A stretch of 36,698 bases of DNA. Origin: a virus. Location of the stretch: IMG/VR virus record IMGVR_UViG_3300037247_000590, positions 1 to 36,698 of that record. One strand, given 5' to 3'. Position 1 is the first letter of the stretch. The number at the start of each line of letters is the position of its first letter. The position numbers and the translations under genes are program-made. This document shows positions 14,736-20,725 of this stretch, in pieces. Under the pieces are notes generated by a model. The model searched no databases. It saw only the letters and a program-made list of their open reading frames with translations, and had not been told where the DNA came from.

Positions 14736-14980
14736 TTGTAAAACTCCTTAATTTTTGGGAACATTGTTCTGAGTTCCGTCCGTGCTGTTCTGATCGATTT
14801 AGCCAGATCCGTTAAACGGTACAGCGGATCATACTGTTTAACAATTATATCATCTAACAATTGTAAAAGGTCACCCCTTTGCTGTTCAACTTTTCTGACC
14901 TCTTCTATGCGTACACTTGACCCTGATCTATAACAGGTTAATAAAGGTTTTATCCCAAACTTCTCAATTATATTACTCAT
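14729..14980 (-). CDS. Hypothetical helical protein (83 aa)
   Basis: An 83-aa, largely helical and basic protein (S-V-R-I-E-E-V-R-K-V-E-Q-Q-R-G-D-L-L-Q-L-L, then R-T-A-R-T-E-L-R-T-M-F). No family is recognised. It overlaps the HNH-type gene upstream by 8 bases. Confidence 0.6.
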   Translation of the reverse strand: MSNIIEKFGIKPLLTCYRSGSSVRIEEVRKVEQQRGDLLQLLDDIIVKQYDPLYRLTDLAKSIRTARTELRTMFPKIKEFYKC

Positions 14981-15305
14981 TAGATTGCTCCTTCAAATCT
15001 TCTGGTATTTCATAATCAAGATCTAAAAAAATAGCTCTCAATAATGCTTTCCCCTCATTTTTCTGAATATTTAACATTACCCCATCGTTGCAATTCCCGG
15101 GATGAGTTGCCACAAGATTAAAACGGTGATTGATTACCTCTGACCCGTACTTCTGCAACCTCCATTTGTGTTTTGCAATCCTGTGCGAAATATTGAAGGG
15201 TTCCCCTGGAGTAATCCTCTTCCCACAATGTCCACAAATACCAGATTGTTCAAAAAGGATAGACCTCTTTTTCAGTTCCATCTCATAGGCTTCAATTTCG
15301 GTCAT
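14973..15305 (-). CDS. HNH-type nuclease-like protein (110 aa)
   Basis: A 110-aa protein with C-G-H-C-G-K-R at 24-30, I-S-H-R-I-A at 39-44, I-N-H-R-F-N-L-V-A-T-H at 58-68 and N-C-N-D at 71-74. This spacing of Cys pair, His, Asn and His is that of a compact HNH/zinc fold. It lies in the recombination block, next to the exonuclease and annealing genes, so a DNA-processing role is likely. It is a free-standing gene rather than an intron homing enzyme. The catalytic assignment is by motif only. Confidence 0.7.
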   Translation of the reverse strand: MTEIEAYEMELKKRSILFEQSGICGHCGKRITPGEPFNISHRIAKHKWRLQKYGSEVINHRFNLVATHPGNCNDGVMLNIQKNEGKALLRAIFLDLDYEIPEDLKEQSNE

Positions 15306-15580
15306 TGTTTTATATATCCTTTTTTTATTGTAGCTACAGAAACTTGGAGAGGTGATATGATTTTATCTGTCATTGGTGATAAATGCTTAACCATGAGCTC
15401 TGCAAGATCCGGACCACCACACACAAAAGTAAAAGGCAAATCAAAACAATGCCAGAAACCTTCTTTTATATTGTTTGCTTCGCTTTGATGGTACTGATTA
15501 AGGACAGTTTTTAACTCTTCAGGAAATTCTATTCCCATTCTTTTTTCCATCTGCTCAAGATATAAATTACCTAACATCAT
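15302..15580 (-). CDS. Hypothetical protein (92 aa)
   Basis: A 92-aa protein with an N-terminal helix (L-E-Q-M-E-K-R-M-G-I-E-F-P-E-E-L) and a C-terminal H-L-S-P-M-T-D-K-I-I-S-P-L-Q-V. It overlaps its neighbours by 4 and 14 bases. No function is recognised beyond its place in the recombination block. Confidence 0.6.
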   Translation of the reverse strand: MMLGNLYLEQMEKRMGIEFPEELKTVLNQYHQSEANNIKEGFWHCFDLPFTFVCGGPDLAELMVKHLSPMTDKIISPLQVSVATIKKGYIKQ

Positions 15581-15929
15581 TTAATACCACCTCTTTTTTT
15601 AGTACTTCTTCTTGCCTTCTTTCTGTAACTGTTCTTATTCTTCCGAATTCTTCAATTTCTTTAACCATCCATTCATAACCATAGAAGCCTTTGGACTCTT
15701 TTTTATATTTAGGTTTCTCTTTTCCGGTTATTTCTGTTGCTTTGATATTGACTGACCATCCATCCCCAAAATCATATCTATAACCATGTTTCATTGATAA
15801 TACTTTTTTAGGGATAGGGCTATCAACAGGATAAGATTTTACAATGCAATTCAAATGCCCTTCACCTGTGAATTTCCCATTCCAAGAGCCCACATTAGGC
15901 ATAGTAAGAATGTAAACTATATGCTTCAT
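15567..15929 (-). CDS. Hypothetical phage protein (120 aa)
   Basis: A 120-aa protein starting M-K-H-I-V-Y-I-L-T-M-P-N-V-G-S-W-N-G-K, with R-Y-D-F-G-D-G-W-S-V near residue 52 and a basic helical tail. The opening strand and the F-G-D-G-W motif suggest a small alpha/beta fold common in phage early regions. No activity is assigned. A GGGGGG tract ends 6 bases before the ATG at 15929. Confidence 0.6.
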   Translation of the reverse strand: MKHIVYILTMPNVGSWNGKFTGEGHLNCIVKSYPVDSPIPKKVLSMKHGYRYDFGDGWSVNIKATEITGKEKPKYKKESKGFYGYEWMVKEIEEFGRIRTVTERRQEEVLKKEVVLNDVR

Positions 15930-15944
15930 TTTAACCCCCCTTTT

Positions 15945-16442
15945 TTAAACAATTTCATGATTTATTCCCTTCAATATTTCTTCAAACTTTTTGGAATTAA
16001 TCCCTACCTGTTGCATTTCAGATATCAAGTTATCAATTGTTCTCATCCTCTGTTTTTTTGAGTAATTTGACCAACTCTTCAGCTTCCCCAACACCATTTT
16101 TTTCATTTGTGGATCCCGTCTAAGTTCTTCAGGGATATCCTCTTTTTCCTTTGCATGTTTTATAACTGGTTTACCCTCGATTATTTCAACATAAATATAA
16201 GATTGAAAACCTGCACCCAGATCCCTTTTAATCTTCTCCCGGAAGTCGTAAAAGCTCGCCCTGTCTTCACTGTGTTGCCCTGAGTTGTAGTAAACCATCA
16301 AAAGGCTATGGAATAACGAATTCTGCGCAAGAGTCCCGTCCTGCAAAGATTCAAGTTGATATTTATGGCCAAGTGAGGGAGTCTCACCCTCGAATTGAAA
16401 ATGGAAAATTCCTTTTGTTTCTGATATACAGATTCCTTTCAT
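15945..16442 (-). CDS. Hypothetical recombination-block protein (165 aa)
   Basis: A 165-aa protein encoded immediately after the exonuclease, with ATGA overlap. It contains L-F-H-S-L-L-M-V-Y-Y-N-S-G, Y-I-Y-V-E-I-I-E-G-K-P and a basic helical end K-S-W-S-N-Y-S-K-K-Q-R-M-R-T-I-D. The position is that of NinB/Orf-like accessory recombination proteins, and the basic tail would suit DNA binding. The sequence alone does not prove that family. Confidence 0.6.
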   Translation of the reverse strand: MKGICISETKGIFHFQFEGETPSLGHKYQLESLQDGTLAQNSLFHSLLMVYYNSGQHSEDRASFYDFREKIKRDLGAGFQSYIYVEIIEGKPVIKHAKEKEDIPEELRRDPQMKKMVLGKLKSWSNYSKKQRMRTIDNLISEMQQVGINSKKFEEILKGINHEIV

Positions 16443-17038
16443 TTCAGTACCTTGATCAATTTATTCCACTCTCTTTTATGGTCATACCAGTATTTATATA
16501 ATGCAGATGTGAATAGTTTTTCAGCTTGTAACATCTCAGCAGGCTTACAAATTCTTAATTTATAATCCCCTGTTTTAGTAAGATATAAATCACCTGATTG
16601 TATTTCATCATCCAGATAGCCAAATAATTGCATTGGATGCCATTTTGCAAAATAGCCTGTTTTAATATCAAGGTTTGTTCTTTCCCCATCAATTATAATC
16701 TTTCTATCTTTACGGCCTGCCCATAACATATTATCGATTTGTTTACATACTAATTGTTCTGATTCGATTACTTCAATTTCATGATCAGCTATAAACATTT
16801 CATACGCACATACGAAAGCAACCCATTCGCTGGGAATAATACTATAATCTGTAATACCATCGTCAATCATTTCAGTTATTGCATGGATAAAAGTTCCTCT
16901 GTCCATATATTCCTGAGCTATAAACTCAGTATCAATAAAACCTGAATGATCCATAATTTCATGAACTCCGGGTATCTTAACACCATCAAAAAAATATTCA
17001 TGTGTTTCATCTACATAAAAAAGTTTAGATATCTCCAT
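16439..17038 (-). CDS. PD-(D/E)XK exonuclease, RecB-like
   Basis: A 199-aa nuclease of the RecB/Cas4 fold. Visible motifs are R-G-T-F-I-H-A-I-T at 47-55, an acidic E near 89-93, D-R-K at 111-113, the core L-D-I-K-T at 123-127 and Q-L-F-G-Y at 137-141. It should resect duplex ends to give single strands for the adjacent ERF annealing protein, forming a two-part homologous recombination system. The two genes overlap by 14 bases. Confidence 0.8.
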   Translation of the reverse strand: MEISKLFYVDETHEYFFDGVKIPGVHEIMDHSGFIDTEFIAQEYMDRGTFIHAITEMIDDGITDYSIIPSEWVAFVCAYEMFIADHEIEVIESEQLVCKQIDNMLWAGRKDRKIIIDGERTNLDIKTGYFAKWHPMQLFGYLDDEIQSGDLYLTKTGDYKLRICKPAEMLQAEKLFTSALYKYWYDHKREWNKLIKVLK

Positions 17039-17609
17039 TGATTATTTTCTCCAGGAATACAATATCATAATTCTTTAATCCTGCTATCATAGCTTTCTTT
17101 TTTGGTTCAGGATAATCACTCTTTTCAAGTGCTAACTTTGCAGCTTTTCTTGATCCTTCCAAATCATTCCCCTCTTTTTTAGATGATTGGTCAGAATCGT
17201 TTATATCTTCAAAGGGGATCATGAACATCTCAGCAAGCGCATATTTATAAGTATTACTCATTGCTTTACCTGTTGTTTTATCTGAAGCGTCCGCACCCTC
17301 TCCAGCCATAGACATTACAACTGAAGAACCGTCTATAAGAGAAAGAAAAGTGAATTCAACTACATAATAAACTTTGAAAGCAACCTTTTTATCATTGCCC
17401 TTTTCTGTATAAATAGTTTCAAAATGTTGATTGATAATTTTAGGCAGAATCAAAACCTGGTTATTAGCTAAAATACCGGATAAATTATTATAGATATCAT
17501 CTATTCCTCTAAAATTATACTTTTGAAAATCGTTTCTCTGCCCCTTTTCAATTACTGGAATTGCTTTCTGTATATCAGATAGCTGTTTGTAAATAGATTT
17601 TCCTTCCAT
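17025..17609 (-). CDS. erf: ERF-family single-strand annealing protein
   Basis: A 194-aa protein with the ERF signature: F-Q-K-Y-N-F-R-G-I-D-D-I-Y at 28-40 and G-E-G-A-D-A-S-D-K-T-T-G-K-A-M at 103-117, followed by Y-K-Y-A-L-A-E-M-F-M-I-P. It coats and anneals single strands during phage recombination and circularisation of terminally redundant DNA. This suits a headful-packaging genome. A polar C-terminal tail (from about 135) is typical. The start shares TAATG with the upstream stop. Confidence 0.85.
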   Translation of the reverse strand: MEGKSIYKQLSDIQKAIPVIEKGQRNDFQKYNFRGIDDIYNNLSGILANNQVLILPKIINQHFETIYTEKGNDKKVAFKVYYVVEFTFLSLIDGSSVVMSMAGEGADASDKTTGKAMSNTYKYALAEMFMIPFEDINDSDQSSKKEGNDLEGSRKAAKLALEKSDYPEPKKKAMIAGLKNYDIVFLEKIINGDI

Positions 17610-17761
17610 TAAATGTACTCCTTTTCACCAAATTTCATGATAAATTTTCCAATAAATACCAGCAGTCTATTCCCTTTCAGCTGCCCCTTGTTTCTTATCT
17701 TTGTACTCTTATTCCACAAAGCACTTTTACTGGGCCATCTGCCTATACTTTTACGCTTCAT
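17609..17761 (-). CDS. Small basic protein (50 aa)
   Basis: A 50-aa protein, strongly basic (M-K-R-K-S-I-G-R-W-P-S-K-S, K-I-R-N-K-G-Q-L-K-G-N-R), with a short hydrophobic L-L-V-F-I-G. It starts inside the end of the upstream gene and its stop overlaps the erf start. A nucleic-acid-binding role is possible but not shown. Confidence 0.6.
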   Translation of the reverse strand: MKRKSIGRWPSKSALWNKSTKIRNKGQLKGNRLLVFIGKFIMKFGEKEYI

Positions 17762-18053
17762 TTTCCACCGCCTTTCCTATCTCCTGATTCAATTTGTATG
17801 CTGAGGATATACCTGTATGACCTTCTACTTCACATTCCTTGACATATTCAAGTTCCCAGTTACCCTCTCCGCAATGTTCATTATAACCATCATGTTTCCA
17901 GTCGGATGTTATACCCATATCATGATTTACAAATCTCTCATGTGAACAGCAATGCTGTGCCAAACAATAACCATCTTCACATAATGCCATAGGTACAACC
18001 CACCCGGGTGAATTACTGTTTATAAAAATGTAAATCTTTTTTTTATCTGCCAT
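17751..18053 (-). CDS. Cys/His-rich hypothetical protein (100 aa)
   Basis: A 100-aa protein with N-terminal strand K-I-Y-I-F-I-N and a Cys/His-rich middle (L-C-E-D-G-Y-C-L-A-Q-H-C-C-S-H-E-R) that could bind metal. It has the architecture of widespread small phage proteins of unknown role. An AAGGTGGTAAGAA site precedes the ATG at 18053, the same leader style used by several other small genes here. Confidence 0.65.
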   Translation of the reverse strand: MADKKKIYIFINSNSPGWVVPMALCEDGYCLAQHCCSHERFVNHDMGITSDWKHDGYNEHCGEGNWELEYVKECEVEGHTGISSAYKLNQEIGKAVENEA

Positions 18054-18079
18054 TTCTTACCACCTTTCTCTATATTTAC

Positions 18080-18499
18080 TTAATGTTTTATCCTAGTGAC
18101 TTTTTGCTCTTTGCAATGTTCACATTTACATAATATCCAACGCCATTTATCCGCGGCTCCCATCATATGGTCATTGTCAGAGGCCGGTTTTTTAGTTCTT
18201 TCGACAAATTCAGAAAAGCATTTAAATGCCTCTTCTTCAGATCCAAATACTGTAAGTGATTTATGGTTAAACCATTCACACATCCATGTATCAGGTTCCT
18301 TTTTTGTAGTTACACATTCAAAATTAGACATAGAAGGATTCTTTTCCATTCTGGTAGTTTTTTGTTCTGCAATAACTTTTTCTATTTCTTCAAGTGTCAT
18401 TTCTTCAGCTGTCATTAAAGAAAACCCTGTACCGTTTTTATAATCAATGTCGTCTTGATCCCATTTAAATTCAAAACTCATTATCGGATATTTTATCAT
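18080..18499 (-). CDS. Hypothetical protein with C-terminal Cys cluster (139 aa)
   Basis: The ATG at 18499 is chosen because AGGTGG lies 5 bases upstream; a GTG three codons earlier has no spacing. The 139-aa protein is acidic at first (W-D-Q-D-D-I-D) and ends with W-I-L-C-K-C-E-H-C-K-E-Q-K, a probable zinc knuckle. A hairpin (18511-18531) ends one base before the AGGTGG site. No family is recognised. Confidence 0.65.
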   Translation of the reverse strand: MIKYPIMSFEFKWDQDDIDYKNGTGFSLMTAEEMTLEEIEKVIAEQKTTRMEKNPSMSNFECVTTKKEPDTWMCEWFNHKSLTVFGSEEEAFKCFSEFVERTKKPASDNDHMMGAADKWRWILCKCEHCKEQKVTRIKH

Positions 18500-18510
18500 T
18501 CCAACCACCT

Positions 18511-18531
18511 GGGGAGATGCAATATCCCCCC
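18511..18531 (-). other. Hairpin directly before a ribosome site
   Basis: On the minus strand GGGGGGAU pairs with AUCUCCCC around AUUGC, 8 bp with a G-U pair that would mismatch on the plus strand. It ends one base from the AGGTGG ribosome site, so it could tune translation. Confidence 0.55.
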
Positions 18532-18534
18532 TCT

Positions 18535-18562
18535 AGTCCCGGATTCTTTCGGGGCTTTTTTT
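18535..18562 (+). terminator. Intrinsic terminator on the plus strand inside the minus operon
   Basis: AGUCCCGGA pairs with UUCGGGGCU around UUCU (9 bp, two wobbles valid only on the plus strand) and is followed by seven U. No plus-strand gene feeds it, so it would stop antisense transcription coming from the left. Confidence 0.6.
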
Positions 18563-18836
18563 AGTTACATTCACATAGACCACCATTATACGCATATGGA
18601 CCATCTTCACCTCTTGGATCTTCAATGTTGTAGTGTTCTCCTGCTATGCCATGCCATTCATCCGAACCATTACCGCAACAATCGCAGACCTGAACATCAT
18701 TATCATCTGAATCAATGTAATTAAAGGCATGGTTAAAAAAGTCCTCTGCTCCTAATTCATCAAGTAGATTTGATAATTCTTCAGATAATTGTTGTGTGTT
18801 CAAATACCCTGTGTTACCACATCTTGTACAAGTCAT
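18561..18836 (-). CDS. Zinc-finger-like acidic protein (91 aa)
   Basis: A 91-aa protein opening C-T-R-C-G-N-T-G-Y-L-N, a C-x2-C-x-G-x-G motif of the DnaJ zinc type, with a second C-D-C-C-G-N-G near 52-58 and C-E-C at the end. The middle is acidic (D-S-D-D-N-D). Such proteins are common in phage early regions and have no known activity. An AAGGGGAATAA site precedes the ATG. Confidence 0.65.
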   Translation of the reverse strand: MTCTRCGNTGYLNTQQLSEELSNLLDELGAEDFFNHAFNYIDSDDNDVQVCDCCGNGSDEWHGIAGEHYNIEDPRGEDGPYAYNGGLCECN

Positions 18837-18849
18837 TTATTCCCCTTTT

Positions 18850-19008
18850 TTATGTTTTAAACGGTTTTACTTTCTTGTAATCATCACAGACCAGATCTGG
18901 ATTATTCAACTTTGTGAATAATCCATCTTCCTTGAGACATCTTGCTGCAGTCTCATCCAACGGCTGGCAGTGCTTACAATCTTTACAGTACTTTTTAGCT
19001 TTTGGCAT
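18850..19008 (-). CDS. Mini zinc-binding protein (52 aa)
   Basis: A 52-aa protein beginning M-P-K-A-K-K-Y-C-K-D-C-K-H-C, with C-L-K-E-D-G near 24 and V-C-D-D-Y-K-K near 40. This gives a C-x2-C-x2-C plus two more cysteines. It resembles stand-alone phage zinc knuckles. A CAAGGTGGAAAGA leader precedes the ATG at 19008. Function unknown. Confidence 0.65.
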   Translation of the reverse strand: MPKAKKYCKDCKHCQPLDETAARCLKEDGLFTKLNNPDLVCDDYKKVKPFKT

Positions 19009-19022
19009 TCTTTCCACCTTGT

Positions 19023-19076
19023 TTATTTATTTTTCCGGACAACTGCCCGTAATTTTAGATATTGTTCTGTTGACAT
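19023..19076 (-). CDS. Possible 17-aa peptide
   Basis: A 17-codon frame (starts M-S-T-E-Q-Y-L-K, basic end V-R-K-N-K) has a well spaced AGGTGGTGATT ribosome site. It lies just after the tmRNA-like gene. It is too short to judge; the leader is the only support. Confidence 0.3.
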   Translation of the reverse strand: MSTEQYLKLRAVVRKNK

Positions 19077-19102
19077 AATCACCACCTATGAAATTTTATA
19101 AT

Positions 19103-19181
19103 TGGAGGTACGGGGAATCGAACCCCGGTCCCGGAAGATCCTTTTAAGGTTTTTATCCCGGTCGACACCATTTTTACCCCC
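19103..19181 (-). ncRNA. tmRNA tRNA-like domain without the message domain (79 nt)
   Basis: The minus-strand RNA starts GGGGGUA and ends UACCUCC-A, a 7-bp acceptor whose third pair is G-U with discriminator A. These are the alanine identity elements kept in tmRNA. The 5' part contains UGGUGUCGACCGGGAU, the tmRNA D-loop signature (E. coli: UGGAUUCGACGGGAU). The 3' part has CCGGGAC followed by a T arm CGGGG-UUCGAUU-CCCCG, again as in tmRNA. Between them only about 20 nt remain, with CCU/AGG pairing as a stub of helix P2. The tag reading frame and pseudoknots (normally ~280 nt) are absent. No anticodon arm is present and CCA is not encoded. It is cotranscribed 9 bases after a small gene. It may be a decoy for SmpB or AlaRS, or a remnant. 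Confidence 0.75.
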
Positions 19182-19190
19182 GAAGGAAGT

Positions 19191-19331
19191 TTACTTTAAA
19201 AAATTGGGCTTATATTTATCAAAGAATTTCTTATTCCTTAAAAGAGATTTCTCTCTATTCGTGAGCCCTTTCCTTTCTGCTTTTGATAAATGTTGTTTAT
19301 AGCTTACTCCAGTACTGTTATTTTCTCTCAT
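19191..19331 (-). CDS. Small basic protein (46 aa)
   Basis: A 46-aa protein, M-R-E-N-N-S-T-G-V then K-A-E-R-K-G-L-T-N-R-E-K-S-L-L-R-N-K-K-F-F. It is basic and helical, with an AAGGAG site 8 bases before the ATG at 19331. The next element downstream on the same strand is the tmRNA-like RNA, 9 bases away. Function unknown. Confidence 0.6.
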   Translation of the reverse strand: MRENNSTGVSYKQHLSKAERKGLTNREKSLLRNKKFFDKYKPNFLK

Positions 19332-19366
19332 AGCCTTTTCTCCTTAAAATTTTAATCAATCAAACA

Positions 19367-19383
19367 GCTACCCGGTGGATAGC
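19367..19383 (-). repeat. Intergenic hairpin repeat
   Basis: On the minus strand GCUAUCC pairs with GGGUAGC (7 bp, one U-G pair valid only on this strand). It is followed by TGTTTGATTGATTA. It lies between a stop and the leader of the 46-aa gene, as in the other copies. Confidence 0.6.
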
Positions 19384-19394
19384 CGTTAAAGTGG

Positions 19395-19541
19395 TTATTT
19401 ATCATTAGCCTTTCTTACTTCATAGCTTACATATTCACCCGGTTTCCTTTTATTCCTCGCTTCTATTGCCAGTTCTTCTGTGTCATGTGTTGACACAATA
19501 CATTCATAGTGATCGTCAAAATATCTACATACATTCCACAT
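19395..19541 (-). CDS. Small hypothetical protein (48 aa)
   Basis: A 48-aa protein, M-W-N-V-C-R-Y-F-D-D-H-Y-E-C-I-V-S-T-H-D-T-E-E-L-A written in groups, ending K-A-N-D-K. The mix suggests a small beta-beta-alpha unit (D-D-x-Y-E-C-I-V then T-E-E-L-A-I-E-A). A GGGGAAGAGG leader precedes the ATG at 19541, itself preceded by a hairpin repeat. No family is recognised. Confidence 0.6.
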   Translation of the reverse strand: MWNVCRYFDDHYECIVSTHDTEELAIEARNKRKPGEYVSYEVRKANDK

Positions 19542-19556
19542 ATCCTCTTCCCCTTT

Positions 19557-19569
19557 GCCCTCGTAGGGC
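19557..19569 (-). repeat. Intergenic hairpin repeat (GCCC type)
   Basis: On the minus strand GCCCU pairs with AGGGC around ACG. Flanks are ATCAATCA before and AAAGGGG after, matching copies at 19937, 20154 and 23466. Confidence 0.7.
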
Positions 19570-19581
19570 TGATTGATTTAA

Positions 19582-19734
19582 TTATCTATTTTCTAATTCC
19601 TTCCAATCTGGTTCTGTCTCTTTGTCAAATGGGCAGAATTCAGGCCATTCGCTATCCTCCCCGATATCTAAAATGCATGATGGTGTTTTCATTAGATTTA
19701 TTATATTTTCACATTCGTCACATATATATTTCAT
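19582..19734 (-). CDS. Mini zinc-binding protein (50 aa), paralogue of 14246-14419
   Basis: A 50-aa protein with C-D-E-C near the start, S-C-I-L-D, then F-C-P-F-D-K-E and D-W-K-E-L. The Cys positions and the C-P-F-D...W-K-E ending match the 57-aa protein at 14246-14419. It overlaps the upstream stop (ATGA), so it is translated by coupling. Confidence 0.65.
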   Translation of the reverse strand: MKYICDECENIINLMKTPSCILDIGEDSEWPEFCPFDKETEPDWKELENR

Positions 19735-19922
19735 GATTGAACAGCCATTTTTAAGATGATTGATTTAACTTCGTCTATGTCAAATAGATCTATGGGTGTA
19801 TATGTTGCTATTCTAATATCAAGGAGTTCTGAAGCTTCATTTTCTGACAGTCGGTTTATAACATTATCAATGCCTAATGCATTAACCAATTTTTTTATTC
19901 TGTTTCCATATTTTTTTACCAT
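19731..19922 (-). CDS. Small hypothetical protein (63 aa)
   Basis: A 63-aa protein: basic helix M-V-K-K-Y-G-N-R-I-K-K-L-V-N-A-L-G, then N-R-L-S-E-N-E-A-S-E-L-L-D-I-R-I and an acidic end. It has the full cassette leader: hairpin 19937-19950, then AAAGGAGCTTAGGG and ATG. Helical throughout; no family recognised. Confidence 0.6.
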   Translation of the reverse strand: MVKKYGNRIKKLVNALGIDNVINRLSENEASELLDIRIATYTPIDLFDIDEVKSIILKMAVQS

Positions 19923-19936
19923 CCCTAAGCTCCTTT

Positions 19937-19950
19937 GCCCCTGTAGGGGC
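19937..19950 (-). repeat. Intergenic hairpin repeat (GCCCC type)
   Basis: On the minus strand GCCCC pairs with GGGGC around UACA, beginning 8 bases after a TAA stop and followed directly by AAAGGAGCTTAGGG and an ATG. Confidence 0.75.
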
Positions 19951-19957
19951 TGATTGA

Positions 19958-20389
19958 TTAACTCAGTTGTTCTATTTCTTTGACTGCCAACTTAAAAAAA
20001 TCAGAAGGTTTTCCGGTTCCGTCTTCACATGCTTTTAAAAATGGGCATTCGTAACAATTACATTCACCACAATTCCATACTTTTAAACGCAGATCCAATT
20101 TTTTTTCAAGATAATTTCTTTTCAATACGTTAAAATTCATCCCTATCTCCTTTGCCCCCGTAGGGGCTGTTTGATCTTTTACATCATCTATATGTTTTTT
20201 CAATCTTTTCCATGATGATGATTTTTGTATATTGCTAGTATTGTTTCCTATCCAGTAAAACTTTTTTGATTTACCAGTGTATCCTATTGAATCAAAACTT
20301 ATACCAATTACATAACCTTTATAATCTCCATATTCTCCGGCTTTTAATTTACTAATTGGCTTGTTTACAATATTATTTCCTAGTGTCAT
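19958..20389 (-). CDS. Hypothetical protein that may be two fused genes (143 aa)
   Basis: The frame is open for 143 codons but carries the hairpin repeat (20154-20167) and its ribosome leader inside it. The first ~75 residues (L-K-A-G-E-Y-G-D-Y-K-G-Y-V-I, W-K-R-L-K-K-H-I-D-D) resemble the next protein upstream (A-G-E-Y-T-Y-K-S-F-T-I, I-D-S-I-R-K). The remainder from the ATG at 20141 has C-G-E-C-N-C-Y-E-C-P-F, a zinc-like cluster, and its own AAAGGAGATAGGG site. Either a stop was lost, fusing two cassettes, or both a 143-aa and a 61-aa product are made. Function unknown. Confidence 0.6.
   Translation of the reverse strand: MTLGNNIVNKPISKLKAGEYGDYKGYVIGISFDSIGYTGKSKKFYWIGNNTSNIQKSSSWKRLKKHIDDVKDQTAPTGAKEIGMNFNVLKRNYLEKKLDLRLKVWNCGECNCYECPFLKACEDGTGKPSDFFKLAVKEIEQLS
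20154..20167 (-). repeat. Hairpin repeat with UACG loop, located inside a reading frame
   Basis: On the minus strand GCCCC pairs with GGGGC around a UACG tetraloop of the stable UNCG class. AAAGGAGATAGGG and an in-frame ATG (20141) follow. Other copies lie in noncoding gaps. Confidence 0.75.
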
Positions 20390-20583
20390 TTTATTTTCCT
20401 TATGCTATCTATACAATTCTTACAATCTTTCTTTGTGTCTCTGGATTCAATCGCTGTCATGTCTTCAGCGTCTTCATAGATATTCCAGATAGTAGAAGCA
20501 GGAGAAGCACCACAAGCCATATGTTCTACTTTTCTGATTGTGAATGATTTGTAAGTATATTCTCCAGCTGTAATCTTTGTCAT
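20386..20583 (-). CDS. First gene of the minus early operon (65 aa)
   Basis: The ATG at 20583 is chosen for its AAAGGAGCTTAGAG leader, shared with the gene at 23488-23685; an upstream ATG would overlap the promoter. The 65-aa protein has A-G-E-Y-T-Y-K-S-F-T-I-R-K, T-I-W-N-I-Y and C-K-N-C-I-D-S-I-R-K. This pattern is seen again, weakly, in the next gene. It overlaps that gene by ATGA. Function unknown. Confidence 0.65.
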   Translation of the reverse strand: MTKITAGEYTYKSFTIRKVEHMACGASPASTIWNIYEDAEDMTAIESRDTKKDCKNCIDSIRKIK

Positions 20584-20614
20584 CTCTAAGCTCCTTTGCT
20601 TATCATCTAAGAGT

Positions 20615-20643
20615 AGTTTAACACGGCATGTTATACTTGTCAA
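20615..20643 (-). promoter_or_regulatory. Early promoter, leftward
   Basis: On the minus strand TTGACA (20643-20638) and TAAACT (20620-20615) are 17 bp apart with an extended TGT before the -10. It faces away from the plus-strand promoter at 20691-20719. The AT-rich gap between them repeats AAAAAGTTA twice. Confidence 0.75.
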
Positions 20644-20690
20644 CACTTTTAACAGAAAAAGTTACTTATTTATTAAAAAGTTATAGTCTA

Positions 20691-20719
20691 TTGACAATTT
20701 GGGGTATTGGGCTTATTGT
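20691..20719 (+). promoter_or_regulatory. Promoter for the structured RNA and early plus genes
   Basis: TTGACA (20691-20696) and TATTGT (20714-20719) are 17 bp apart. The predicted start is near 20726, where the folded noncoding stretch begins. Confidence 0.7.
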
Positions 20720-20725
20720 GGAGTT

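Noticed and set aside
18455-18724. An 89-codon plus-strand frame opposite two minus genes.
   Set aside because: It crosses a plus-strand terminator, is His/Tyr-rich nonsense-like, and lies antisense to well-led minus genes.
19103-19181. Ordinary tRNA gene.
   Set aside because: No 5-bp anticodon stem with a 7-nt loop can be drawn and the D-arm region follows tmRNA, not tRNA.
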